Shown here: positions 40,983-48,454 of the stretch, piece after piece
How the letters are laid out: each line of letters begins with the position of its first letter
How positions within the stretch are numbered: the stretch's first letter is position 1
Source: Nonomuraea wenchangensis
Lineage (GTDB): Bacteria; Actinomycetota; Actinomycetes; Streptosporangiales; Streptosporangiaceae
NCBI RefSeq assembly: GCF_900111685.1
Contig: NZ_FOHX01000003.1
Span: forward strand, 502,960-566,959
Length of the DNA: 64,000 nt
Direction of reading: 5' to 3'
The notes under the pieces: model-generated
What the model saw: only the letters and a program-made list of their open reading frames with translations
Databases searched by the model: none
Told to the model about the DNA's origin: nothing
Made by a program: the position numbers and the translations under genes

Positions 40983-41606
40983 GTGCCGCGCATCCGGGCG
41001 TCGACCGTCGCCGAGCACCGGGCCGTCCAGCGCCGGGCGCTGCTCGACGCCGCCAGGGAGATCCTCGCCGAGACCGGCCGGCCGCCGACGCTGACCCTGG
41101 TCGCGGCGCGCGCCGGGCTGGCCCGGCCCAGCCTCTACCAGTACTTCCGGTCGCCCCAGGACCTGCTCAACGCGATGGTGGAGGACGTCTTCCCCCGCTG
41201 GTCGGCCCGGGTCGCCGCCGCCATGGACGCCGCGGCGACCCCCGGCGATCGTGTGCTCGCGTACGTGCTGACCAACTTCGAGCTCATCACCGAGGGCGAG
41301 CACGCGCTGGCGACCGCCCTCGCGGAGGTCGCGCCGGGCGACACGGTCGCCGAGCAGAGCCACGCCATGCACCAGCACCTCCTGGAGCCACTGGTGGAGA
41401 CCCTGCGCAGGCTCGGCGTCCGTACGGTGCCGGAGACGGCGGAGATGATCAACGCCATCGTGTTCGCGGGATCCCGGCTGATCGAGTCCGGCGCCGACCT
41501 GGAGACCGTGTGGGCGTCGGCGCGGGCCCTGCTGGAGCCGTTCGTACGGGCTTCGGCCGAGACGACGCCAAAATTGCAGTCGACTCCAAGTATGGAGTCT
41601 GATTAA
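40983..41606 (+). CDS. TetR-family regulator, probably of the FtsX-type exporter
   Basis: 207-aa repressor with GTG start and helix-turn-helix RPPTLTLVAARAGLARPSLYQYFRSPQDLL at about residues 36-65. The C-terminal domain is of the common ligand-binding type. It is the third gene of the exporter operon (24-bp gap). Its last codons contain the palindrome and promoter of the next TetR gene. Confidence 0.9.
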   Translation: MPRIRASTVAEHRAVQRRALLDAAREILAETGRPPTLTLVAARAGLARPSLYQYFRSPQDLLNAMVEDVFPRWSARVAAAMDAAATPGDRVLAYVLTNFELITEGEHALATALAEVAPGDTVAEQSHAMHQHLLEPLVETLRRLGVRTVPETAEMINAIVFAGSRLIESGADLETVWASARALLEPFVRASAETTPKLQSTPSMESD

Positions 41607-41609
41607 AGT
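41582..41609 (+). promoter_or_regulatory. Operator and -10 of the downstream TetR gene, inside preceding CDS end
   Basis: GACTCCA-agta-TGGAGTC (41582-41599) is a perfect 7-bp inverted repeat. It covers the -35 region of TAAAGT (41604-41609), which ends 7 nt before the ATG at 41617. Position and symmetry indicate autoregulation by the TetR protein encoded at 41617. Confidence 0.7.
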
Positions 41610-41616
41610 TCTCCCC

Positions 41617-42270
41617 ATGTCCGAAGGGCTACGGGAACGCAAGAAACGCGAGACCCGGCGGCACATCAGGGAGACCGCCATCGCGCTGTTCGTCGAGCGG
41701 GGCTTCGAGCACGTGACGATCGCCGAGGTCGCCGCCGTCGCCGGAGTGTCGGCCAACACCGTCTACAACTACTTCGAGACGAAGGAGAACCTCGTCCTGC
41801 CGCCCGACGAGGCGTCCCCCCAAAGGCTCGCCGACATGGTGCGCCGGCGCCGGCCCGGCGAGGCCGCCGTGCCAGCCGTGCTGCGCACCCTGCGCGGCGA
41901 GGTGCGGCGGCGCGACCCCAGTCTCGGCCTGACCGACGGATTCGGCCGCGTCTTCGAGATGATGCGGGCCGCGCCCACGCTGACGGCCCGCCTTGAGGAC
42001 CTCGGCCGGCAGATGACGGACGCGCTCGCCGCCGTACTCGCCGAGGAGACCGGCGCCGCACCCACCGCCCCGCTGCCCCGCGTGGTGGCCTGGCAGGTCG
42101 GCGCCCTGCACGCGCTCGTGTACACCGAGATCGGCAGGCGCACTGCCCTCGGGGAGGAGCCGGACACCATCGCCGCCGCCGTCCTCGGCATCCTCGACGC
42201 CGCCGAGGAACTGCTCGGCGGCCACATCCTCACCTATGCCGTCAGAAAGGACCCCCAGTGTTCAGAGTGA
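41617..42270 (+). CDS. TetR-family regulator
   Basis: 217-aa repressor of the class with N-terminal RERKKRETRRHIRETAIALFVERGFEHVTIAEVAAVAGVSANTVYNYFETKENL, where the helix-turn-helix is at residues 33-52. The C-terminal MftR-like domain has TDGFGRVFEMMRAAPTLTARL. It has its own promoter and palindrome. The downstream DUF6204-like gene overlaps its end by 13 bp, so they are probably co-transcribed. Targets beyond itself are unknown. Confidence 0.92.
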   Translation: MSEGLRERKKRETRRHIRETAIALFVERGFEHVTIAEVAAVAGVSANTVYNYFETKENLVLPPDEASPQRLADMVRRRRPGEAAVPAVLRTLRGEVRRRDPSLGLTDGFGRVFEMMRAAPTLTARLEDLGRQMTDALAAVLAEETGAAPTAPLPRVVAWQVGALHALVYTEIGRRTALGEEPDTIAAAVLGILDAAEELLGGHILTYAVRKDPQCSE

Positions 42271-42548
42271 TCATCTCCGGCAGGTTCGGCGAGCTCGACG
42301 AGGCCGGCCGCGCCGCCGTGCTCGCCGCGTCCGAGGTGGCCTTCACCGAGCGCGGCGCCTTCACCCACGACGGCACCCTGTCGGCGTTCACCTTCCGCTG
42401 CCAGGTGCCGGCCGGACCGGACGACGGCGAGCAGGACGCCACCCGGCGCGCCTTCGCGGCACTGGACGCGTACGGGCAGGCGTACGACGTCCTGCGGGTC
42501 GCGGTGACCGACATGCGCGCCATCAAGACGCGCCGACGTCCTGCCTAG
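42258..42548 (+). CDS. DUF6204-like small protein
   Basis: 96-aa protein starting at GTG 42258 inside the TetR gene end. The sequence MFRVIISGRFGELDEAGRAAVL and the ending MRAIKTRRRP correspond to the short DUF6204-type family of actinomycetes, usually found beside regulators. RBS GAAAGGA lies upstream. Probable ferredoxin-like small domain; function unknown. Confidence 0.75.
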   Translation: MFRVIISGRFGELDEAGRAAVLAASEVAFTERGAFTHDGTLSAFTFRCQVPAGPDDGEQDATRRAFAALDAYGQAYDVLRVAVTDMRAIKTRRRPA

Positions 42549-42559
42549 CCGTTCCCGAA

Positions 42560-42724
42560 TTGAACGACCTGAGCTGTGAACAGGTCACCGGTCTCGATTC
42601 GCTGCGCCGGCCACGGACGGGCGTCATACTGTTGCTGACGGTCATCGCTGTTCTCCTTCTTGGAATCGTTGCTATGAAGGATCACGCGATGACCGTTCTC
42701 ACTTCACGGCGCCACCCCCGCTGA
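42560..42724 (+). CDS. Possible small membrane peptide (weak)
   Basis: 54-residue open frame from TTG 42560. A hydrophobic stretch, VILLLTVIAVLLLGIVAM at about residues 22-39, would cross the membrane once, and a basic tail SRRHPR follows. Codon third positions are less GC-rich than those of neighbours, and there is no clear RBS. It is reported only because a neat transmembrane segment occurs in an otherwise empty 223-bp gap. Confidence 0.22.
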   Translation: MNDLSCEQVTGLDSLRRPRTGVILLLTVIAVLLLGIVAMKDHAMTVLTSRRHPR

Positions 42725-42771
42725 CCCCACCGGATGGCCTGGGTCGTGCCGGATCTGGCAGGCTGATCATC

Positions 42772-43416
42772 ATGGGAACCGGTGCGGCGACTCTGGGGCT
42801 CGTGGAGGTCATGTCGGCGTTGGAGACTGCTCTCACCGCCTTGAAGGCGGCAGGGGCCGACCCGGCGTACCGTGTGGGCGGCACCGGCGCGGCCCTGCTG
42901 CAAGGCGTCCGGCTGCCAGTCGGGGACCTCGACCTCCTGGTTGCGCAGCGAAAGGACGTGGACGCGTTCGCCGCCGCCCTCTCGTCCTTCCCCTGCCTCT
43001 ACACGCCGTCCTGGCTGCCGGAAAGCGCGCAGTATTTCACCCGTTACGAGGTGAACGGGGTGCACCTGGAGATCAGCACGGTCGAGAAGGAGACGGACTC
43101 CGACGCCATGGAGTGCATCGGCCGCGGCCCCTGGCAGCACTACGTCCTGATCGCGTGCGGCCCCTACCGGGTCCCTGCCGTACGCCTGGAACTGCGCCTG
43201 GCCACGGAGCTCCTGCGCGATCGCCCCGACCGGTACGAGCCACTCCTCGACCACCTGGCCACGCACGGGTACGACGCGGATCTCCTGGACAGAGCCATGA
43301 CCGGGTGCGCTCTGCCGACGGAACGCCGGCGCTTGGCCCACGACCGCCTCGACGGCCGCCCGGCCCTCGGCTCGACCGACCTCGGGATTCATCACTCGGG
43401 AAACCCCAGCGTCTGA
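42772..43416 (+). CDS. Nucleotidyltransferase-like protein, unknown
   Basis: 214-aa protein with a MNT-like fold core: DPAYRVGGTGAALLQGVRLPVGDLDLLV at about residues 31-58 gives the GG...GDLDLLV motif. LEISTVEKETDS later could provide the third acidic residue. It resembles nucleotidyltransferase-fold proteins found beside HEPN or in accessory regions, but no partner is next to it. ATG 42772. Function and substrate unknown. Confidence 0.68.
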   Translation: MGTGAATLGLVEVMSALETALTALKAAGADPAYRVGGTGAALLQGVRLPVGDLDLLVAQRKDVDAFAAALSSFPCLYTPSWLPESAQYFTRYEVNGVHLEISTVEKETDSDAMECIGRGPWQHYVLIACGPYRVPAVRLELRLATELLRDRPDRYEPLLDHLATHGYDADLLDRAMTGCALPTERRRLAHDRLDGRPALGSTDLGIHHSGNPSV

Positions 43417-43540
43417 AAAACACCCCACCACCTGCTCGCCGGGCCCGGCCCTGTTAAATCTGGCCATGTAACGGAACAAGTCCGTCGATATCGGTATCGA
43501 TCTTGGTTGCCTGGGCTCAAGCAGTAGGAAACACTGCAGC

Positions 43541-44164
43541 GTGCACTCCGAAGAGCAGGCCGAACAGAGGGTCGACGAGTTGAGCTGCCGTATCTACACG
43601 GCATTACGTGACGGCGGCCTGGAGACCGAACCCCTCCTCGAACTGGCCTACTTGCTGGAGGAATGGGACATGAGCACTCCGGCGACGCAGGAGCTTCTCA
43701 AGCGCCCCGCCGCTCAGTTGACCACGGCCGATCTGACCCGCCTGGGCGAGAGCCTGCTCCGCGACTCCAACTTCGAGCCGACCTTCGCCCTCGAACCACG
43801 TCTGTGGGCGACGCTGGAGCACGCGCTGGAGGTCGTGGAGCGCGACGTTCGCGCCCGAGGCATCACCGGTACGCTCCGCTTGATCAGTCACGACTGGGGC
43901 AACGGCAGTCAAGCCTGGGTGGAGTTCCAGGGCGGCTACCACGGCAACGGCATCCCGCCGATCGTGGGAAGCGACCCTCAATCGGCGCTCACGGTGGTTG
44001 CCGATGCCGTCCAAGAAACGATCATGGAGCTGATCTGGAAAGTCTGGCCCGTCTGCGCTGAGCACAATCTCGGCCTGCACGCCGGGTGGGAACATGAGAC
44101 CCCGGTTTGGCGGTGCGCCGGCGATGGAACGCACACCGTCGCGCCGGTCGGCGAACTGCCTTGA
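43541..44164 (+). CDS. Hypothetical protein
   Basis: 207-aa protein not recognised. The first 95 residues are helical and acidic (EEQAEQRVDELSCRIYTALRDGGLETEPLLELAYLLEEW). The centre has WVEFQGGYHGNGIPPIVGSDP and the end is Cys/His-bearing (VWPVCAEHNLGLHAGWEHETPVWRCAGDGTH). It starts at GTG 43541. Composition is slightly less GC-rich than the core genes, and it lies in the accessory patch before the toxin-antitoxin pair. Confidence 0.65.
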   Translation: MHSEEQAEQRVDELSCRIYTALRDGGLETEPLLELAYLLEEWDMSTPATQELLKRPAAQLTTADLTRLGESLLRDSNFEPTFALEPRLWATLEHALEVVERDVRARGITGTLRLISHDWGNGSQAWVEFQGGYHGNGIPPIVGSDPQSALTVVADAVQETIMELIWKVWPVCAEHNLGLHAGWEHETPVWRCAGDGTHTVAPVGELP

Positions 44165-44394
44165 TCACGTCGGCGGGTGTGTGTGGGAATGCGCACAGGA
44201 CTGTGGACAGACGACCGCTACCACTCGGTGAGCCGGTGGGGCATCCCCATATTGAAGATCCCAGGGCCCTGCTGGGCGTCCTGAAAAAGGCAAACCCGAG
44301 CTGTCAGCTGGGAACAGCATGGATCACCGCAGCGCCCACCGGACGTTCGATGGCCGCACTTCCTGGCCGGACCGGGCGTGATCACAGAGTGAAG
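44165..44394. other. Intergenic 230 bp with a short tRNA-like scar
   Basis: No gene is seen. Bases 44294-44315 (ACCCGAGCTGTCAGCTGGGAAC) match, with one mismatch and one missing base, the anticodon-arm/T-arm part of the tRNA-Gly 3'-half remnant at 62941-62963. This suggests a degraded integration site. Confidence 0.35.
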
Positions 44395-44724
44395 CTACGC
44401 CACCTTGACCGAGTGGGGTCCGACACTGATGGTGATGTCGAGATGCCCGCCCAACGCGACTGCATAGGCGCGAAGGGTCTCCAGCTCCATGGCCTCGATG
44501 TTGCCGTTCTCGATCTGAGAGATCCGGGATTGGGACACGCCCAGGATCTGGGCGACCTCGGCTTGTGTCTTCCCGGTGGCCTTGCGGAGTTCCTTGAGGT
44601 GATGGCCGGCGATGTAGGCGTCGAGTTCGGCGCGCGCCTTCGCCTGACGTCCTGGATCCGCCAACTCGGGATGCCGGCGGTGTGCCTCGGCCTTGACGTC
44701 CTGCCATCGGCGGGCGCTACTCAT
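44395..44724 (-). CDS. higA: XRE-family antitoxin, HigA-like
   Basis: 109-aa DNA-binding antitoxin. Its helix-turn-helix is HLKELRKATGKTQAEVAQILGVSQSRISQIENG at about residues 43-75, and the C-terminal strand region is GGHLDITISVGPHSVKV. It should neutralise the HigB-like toxin encoded just upstream and repress their shared promoter. The 4-bp overlap with the toxin gene (toxin first) is the typical higBA order. Confidence 0.9.
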   Translation of the reverse strand: MSSARRWQDVKAEAHRRHPELADPGRQAKARAELDAYIAGHHLKELRKATGKTQAEVAQILGVSQSRISQIENGNIEAMELETLRAYAVALGGHLDITISVGPHSVKVA

Positions 44725-45095
44725 CGGTCGGCCTCCTTGTTTTGCTCCGCTCGGTAATCCGAGTAACGGGCCTCGGCTAGTGGTATGGCTTCGTCATACC
44801 ATCGGGACCATTGTCCTGCTTTATCCCCTGCAACCAAGAAGATCGCTGATCGGTCGGGATCGAAGACGAAGAGCATGCGGATCTCTGATCGCTTACGCGA
44901 GCCTGGCCGGAGCTCCTTCAAGTTCTTGAGGTTGCTGTGGTCAAGGGTGTCAACGAGCGGGCGCCCGAGCGCGGGTCCAACCTCGGCGAGGCGGTCGATG
45001 GCCTGTTCGATCAGCGCTGCCGTGTCCGGGTCGGACTCGCAGAGCTTCATGAACCACATCTCCACCGGTTCCAGGAGGATGATATCCCACGCCAT
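44721..45095 (-). CDS. higB: HigB/Gp49-like toxin (RelE superfamily)
   Basis: 124-aa ribosome-dependent mRNA interferase-like toxin of the phage Gp49/DUF891 group. Key features are DIILLEPVEMWFMKL at the start, the core LGRPLVDTLDHSNLKNLKELRPGSRKRSEIRMLFVFDP with the basic catalytic surface, and VAGDKAGQWSRWY at the end. It is leaderless by promoter position. It probably serves in stress or element maintenance; nearby scars favour a mobile origin. Confidence 0.9.
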   Translation of the reverse strand: MAWDIILLEPVEMWFMKLCESDPDTAALIEQAIDRLAEVGPALGRPLVDTLDHSNLKNLKELRPGSRKRSEIRMLFVFDPDRSAIFLVAGDKAGQWSRWYDEAIPLAEARYSDYRAEQNKEADR

Positions 45096-45101
45096 GCAGC
45101 G

Positions 45102-45107
45102 AATATA
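45102..45107 (-). promoter_or_regulatory. -10 box for higBA (leaderless)
   Basis: Minus-strand TATATT ends 6 nt before the toxin ATG at 45095. This is the best -10 match in the accessory patch, with no RBS in between. Confidence 0.65.
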
Positions 45108-45178
45108 ACTCAGGGCTCATGTCTTGTCCTTGTTTCAGGCCCAGGCCGTCACTGTGCTTCATGTTGGATGCCCCCTGA

Positions 45179-45253
45179 TCAACTCCTGGGGAGGTCGGTG
45201 CCGCCGTGTGGATCGACGAATGCGGCGAGGTTGAGTGGGAGCGCAATGCACAT
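45179..45253 (-). CDS. 24-residue micro-ORF with ideal RBS, unknown
   Basis: Starts MCIALPLNLAAFVD and ends GGTDLPRS before TGA. An AGGAGG sits 9 nt upstream of ATG 45253, as good as the micro-ORF at 25603. The product has a hydrophobic first half and a short GGTDLP tail. No modification enzyme gene is adjacent. It lies between the higBA promoter and the LacI promoter, in a 454-bp region otherwise without a gene. It might be a small regulatory peptide, a RiPP-like precursor or a chance frame. Confidence 0.35.
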   Translation of the reverse strand: MCIALPLNLAAFVDPHGGTDLPRS

Positions 45254-45482
45254 ACGCCCATCCTCCTGATCCAGCTGTGGTGTCCCACGGGTTGTTGCTG
45301 AGCATGATGTTGACGTCGATCCTGCCGTCCGCCACCTACGCAAGATCGATGGCGACCGAGCGAACGTCCGGAAGTCCTCAGGCCGCCTGCTCCCCAGCCG
45401 GGCGCCGACGGCGACGCGGCCGGCTTCGCCTGAGGAGGGCCTCGTCCTCATGATCGTCCGCTGCCGCTGAACGGGCCGCCTA
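45254..45482. other. Intergenic, possible gene debris
   Basis: No intact gene is seen between the micro-ORF and the LacI promoter. Minus-strand pieces such as ADGRIDVNIMLSNNPWDT read well for short distances but are cut by a stop and frame changes, so this may be decayed coding DNA. Confidence 0.3.
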
Positions 45483-45511
45483 TTGACGTGCCCGAAACCG
45501 GTCATTAGCAT
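45483..45511 (+). promoter_or_regulatory. Sigma-70-type promoter of the LacI operon
   Basis: TTGACG (45483-45488), a 17-bp spacer and TAGCAT (45506-45511) form a near-consensus housekeeping promoter, the best in the window. Transcription would start near 45518, just before the palindromic operator, so repressor binding would block elongation or open-complex escape. Confidence 0.75.
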
Positions 45512-45525
45512 TGCGCATCAATTCC

Positions 45526-45537
45526 TAATACGTATTA
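45526..45537. promoter_or_regulatory. LacI-family operator
   Basis: TAATACGTATTA is a perfect 12-bp palindrome with the central CG step that LacI-family repressors kink. It lies between the predicted start site and the GTG of the LacI gene at 45550. The sequence is strikingly AT-rich against its surroundings. Confidence 0.8.
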
Positions 45538-45549
45538 ATAGGGGTTGAT

Positions 45550-46626
45550 GTGGTTCCTCCTCCACGGCAGCGCCGCGCCACCCAGGTGGACATCGCCAGG
45601 CGTGCCGGCGTCTCCCAAGCCACCGTGTCGCTTGTGCTCAGCGGCGGCGCGGTGAGCGACCAGATCGCCGAATCGACCCGGCAGGCGGTCCTCGCGGCCG
45701 CGGCCGAGCTGGGCTACTCGGTCAACATCGCCGCGCGCAGCCTCAAGGGCGGGCGCAACCACCTGCTGGGCCTGTACACCTTCGAGCCCGTCTTCCCGAC
45801 CGACCAGCGTGACTTCTACTTCCCCTTCCTCATGGGCGTGGAGGAGGAGACCGCGCGGCAGGGCTACGACCTGCTGCTGTTCAGCTCGGTCAGCTCGGGC
45901 GACCGGGCGATCTACACCGGCGGGGTGAACAGACTCAAGCTCGCCGACGGCTGCGTGCTGCTCGGCCGCAACGTCCGGCGCGAGGAGCTGGCGGAGCTGG
46001 TCAGGGAGGACTTCCCGTTCGTCTTCATCGGCCGCCGCGAGCTGCCGGGCGCCGAGCTGTCCTACGTCGGGGCCGACTACGTGACGGCCACCAGTGACCT
46101 GGTCGCCGAGCTGGTCCGGCTCGGCCATCGCAGGATCCTCTACCTGCGCGAGCCCGCCGACACCGAGCCGACCCGCGACCGCGAGGCGGGCTACCGCCAG
46201 GGCCTCGCCGCCGCCGGCATCGAGGTGGACGAGTCGCTCATCCACGAGCTCGCCGACCCGGCCGACCTGTCGCCCGCGTTCGTCGGGCACTGGACCGGCA
46301 CCGCGGGGGTCACCGCGATCCTCGTGGAGCCGAGCGAGGACAACCGGCTGACCACCGCCCTGGACGCGACCAGTACGGCGGCCACGATGCGCTTCCCCGA
46401 CGACTGCTCGATCGCGCTGCTCGGCGACCCGCCGTCGTGGACCCCGGAGCTGCGGGACTGGACCCGCTTCTCCCTGCCCCGCGCCGACATGGCCCGTACG
46501 GCCGTGCAGATCCTCGTCGACCTGCTCGGCGACCCGCACGGCGCGGCCCGGCAGGTCACCCTGCCCTGCAGTTTCGTGCCGGGTGACTCCATCGGCCCGG
46601 CGCCCGACCGGAGGTGGCCGCGGTGA
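45550..46626 (+). CDS. LacI-family repressor of the downstream catabolic operon
   Basis: 358-aa repressor. The N-terminal headpiece is TQVDIARRAGVSQATVSLVLSGG with hinge AARSLKGGRN. The type I sugar-binding domain follows (GLYTFEPVFPTDQRDFYFPFLMGVEEE ... TEPTRDREAGYRQGLAAAGIEV). It starts at GTG 45550; ATG 45548 is out of frame. It heads the operon and overlaps the permease GTG (46623), so it controls both itself and the transport and enzyme genes. The inducer is probably the imported sugar or an intermediate. Confidence 0.93.
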   Translation: MVPPPRQRRATQVDIARRAGVSQATVSLVLSGGAVSDQIAESTRQAVLAAAAELGYSVNIAARSLKGGRNHLLGLYTFEPVFPTDQRDFYFPFLMGVEEETARQGYDLLLFSSVSSGDRAIYTGGVNRLKLADGCVLLGRNVRREELAELVREDFPFVFIGRRELPGAELSYVGADYVTATSDLVAELVRLGHRRILYLREPADTEPTRDREAGYRQGLAAAGIEVDESLIHELADPADLSPAFVGHWTGTAGVTAILVEPSEDNRLTTALDATSTAATMRFPDDCSIALLGDPPSWTPELRDWTRFSLPRADMARTAVQILVDLLGDPHGAARQVTLPCSFVPGDSIGPAPDRRWPR

Positions 46627-47552
46627 TCCGGATGATCGTGCGCCGGCTGCTGATCGGCCTGTTCGTGATGTGGGGCGCCGCGTCGGTCATCTTCATCATC
46701 GTGCGGGCCGCGCCGGGCGATCCGGTGACGGTCTTCCTCGGCCCGGACGCGAGCAGGGAGCAGATCGACCGGCTCACCGCGGCGCTCGGGCTGGACCGGC
46801 CGCTGTACGAGCAGTACGTCAGCTACCTCGGCGACGTGCTGCGGCTGGACTTCGGCGAGTCCTACCGGCTGGGCCGCCCGGCGATGGAGGCGGTGCTGGA
46901 ACGGCTGCCGGCCACGATCGACCTCACGCTGACCGCCACGGCCATCGCCGTCATCGCCGGGCTGGCCCTCGGGCTCCTCGCGGGTCGCCGGCCCGGCGGC
47001 GCGGTGGACCGGGTGGTGTCGGCGGCGACGATCGCGCTGCAGTCCTTCCCGACGTTCTGGGTGGGGATCATGCTGGTCCTGACCTTCGCGCTCGGCCTGC
47101 GGCTGCTGCCGAGCGCCGGGGTGGGCACGCCCGCTCACCTGGTGCTGCCGGCGGTGACGCTGGCCCTGCCCTTCACCGCCATCGTCGCCCGCCTGACCAG
47201 GAGCAGCATCACCGAGGCGATGAGCGAGCCATATGTCCAGACGGCCCGCTCCAAGGGGCTCACCGAGCGGCAGGTCCTGCTGGGCCACGCGCTGCGCAAC
47301 TCGCTCATCCCGGTCGTGACGATCGTCGGGCTGCAGATGGGCGCGCTCATGGGCGGCGCGGTGATCGTGGAGAACGTCTTCGCCTGGCCCGGGCTCGGCT
47401 CGCTGGTCGTCGGCGCGGTCGCCAACCGTGACTACGCCGTGGTGCAGGCGGTGACCCTGCTGATCGCGGGCATCGTGATGGTGCTCAACCTCGCCGCCGA
47501 CGTGCTCTACACCAGGCTGGACCCGCGCATCAGGACGGAGGCCCGGTCATGA
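46623..47552 (+). CDS. Dpp-type ABC importer permease 1 (DppB-like)
   Basis: 309-aa permease. It starts with a helix (RMIVRRLLIGLFVMWGAASVIF) and GPDASREQIDRLTAALGLDRPLYEQYV, typical DppB features, then the coupling loop YVQTARSKGLTERQVLLGHALRNS and the ending ADVLYTRLDPRIR. GTG 46623 is preferred, with RBS GGAGG 8 nt upstream and GTGA overlap with LacI; GTG 46614 is longer. In this operon the importer probably carries an oligosaccharide or its derivative rather than a peptide. Confidence 0.93.
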   Translation: MIRMIVRRLLIGLFVMWGAASVIFIIVRAAPGDPVTVFLGPDASREQIDRLTAALGLDRPLYEQYVSYLGDVLRLDFGESYRLGRPAMEAVLERLPATIDLTLTATAIAVIAGLALGLLAGRRPGGAVDRVVSAATIALQSFPTFWVGIMLVLTFALGLRLLPSAGVGTPAHLVLPAVTLALPFTAIVARLTRSSITEAMSEPYVQTARSKGLTERQVLLGHALRNSLIPVVTIVGLQMGALMGGAVIVENVFAWPGLGSLVVGAVANRDYAVVQAVTLLIAGIVMVLNLAADVLYTRLDPRIRTEARS

Positions 47553-48427
47553 GCGGCGCCGCGGTCCTGCCCCGGCGGGCCGCCGCCGCCCGCCGGTGGC
47601 ATCGGGGCGTGCCGGCGCGGGTGCCGTACGTGGTGATCGCGCTGTACGCGCTGATGGCGGTCCTCGGGCCGCTCGTCATCGACTACGACCCGGTGCACAC
47701 CCCGCTGCAGGACCGGCTGCTCGCCCCCGGCGCGCGGATCGCGTCCGGCGAGATCGCCTGGCTCGGCACCGACGCGCTCGGCCGGGACATCCTCGCGCAG
47801 ATCGTCTACGGCGCGCGTACGTCCCTGACCATCGGCCTCGCCACGGTGCTGGTGGCCTCGCTGGTCGGGGTGACGATCGGCGTCGTGTCCGGCTACGCCC
47901 GCGGTCGGCTGGACGCGGTGCTGGCCCGGATCATCGACATCCTGCAGGCGTTTCCGGCGATCCTGCTCGCGATCGTGATCGCCGGCGTGTTCGCCCGCAG
48001 CGTCCCGGTGGTGGTGCTGGCGCTGTCGGTGACGGCCTGGATCTCCTTCGCCAGGGTCACCCGCGGCGTCGCGCTGTCGTTGCGGGAGCGGGCCTGGGTC
48101 GACGCCGCCCGGGTGATGGGCGTGCCCGTCCGTTCGATCATGGTCCGGCACGTGCTGCCGTTCACCGTCGGGCCGGTCGTCGCGCTGGCCACCCTCGAGT
48201 TCGCCCTCGTCGTGCTGGCCGAGGCGGGCCTGAGCTTCCTCGGCATCGGGCTGCCCAGCACGGCCGTGTCGTGGGGGCAGACGATCGCGAACGGCCAGCA
48301 GTACCTGGAGACCGCCTGGTGGATCTCGACGCTGCCGGGCATCGCGCTGTCCCTGTTGATCATCAATATCGGCATCCTCGGCGACCAGCTCACCGCCCGC
48401 TACGGGCAGCGTCGCGGCCGGATCTGA
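47549..48427 (+). CDS. Dpp-type ABC importer permease 2 (DppC-like)
   Basis: 292-aa permease. Characteristic motifs are WLGTDALGRDILAQIVYGARTSL and the coupling loop WVDAARVMGVPVRSIMVRHVLPF. About five or six hydrophobic helices. ATG 47549 overlaps the previous TGA. The pair forms the import pore with the two ATPases encoded after the binding-protein gene. Confidence 0.94.
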   Translation: MSGAAVLPRRAAAARRWHRGVPARVPYVVIALYALMAVLGPLVIDYDPVHTPLQDRLLAPGARIASGEIAWLGTDALGRDILAQIVYGARTSLTIGLATVLVASLVGVTIGVVSGYARGRLDAVLARIIDILQAFPAILLAIVIAGVFARSVPVVVLALSVTAWISFARVTRGVALSLRERAWVDAARVMGVPVRSIMVRHVLPFTVGPVVALATLEFALVVLAEAGLSFLGIGLPSTAVSWGQTIANGQQYLETAWWISTLPGIALSLLIINIGILGDQLTARYGQRRGRI

Positions 48428-48454
48428 CCCCCCTTCTCCGACAGGAGCCCCCCG

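Noticed and set aside
45281-45511. 110-aa minus-strand frame before the LacI gene
   Set aside because: No RBS or domain, Arg/Thr-rich composition, and it overlaps the clear LacI promoter; only the short micro-ORF at its end has a good RBS, in the same frame from an internal ATG.
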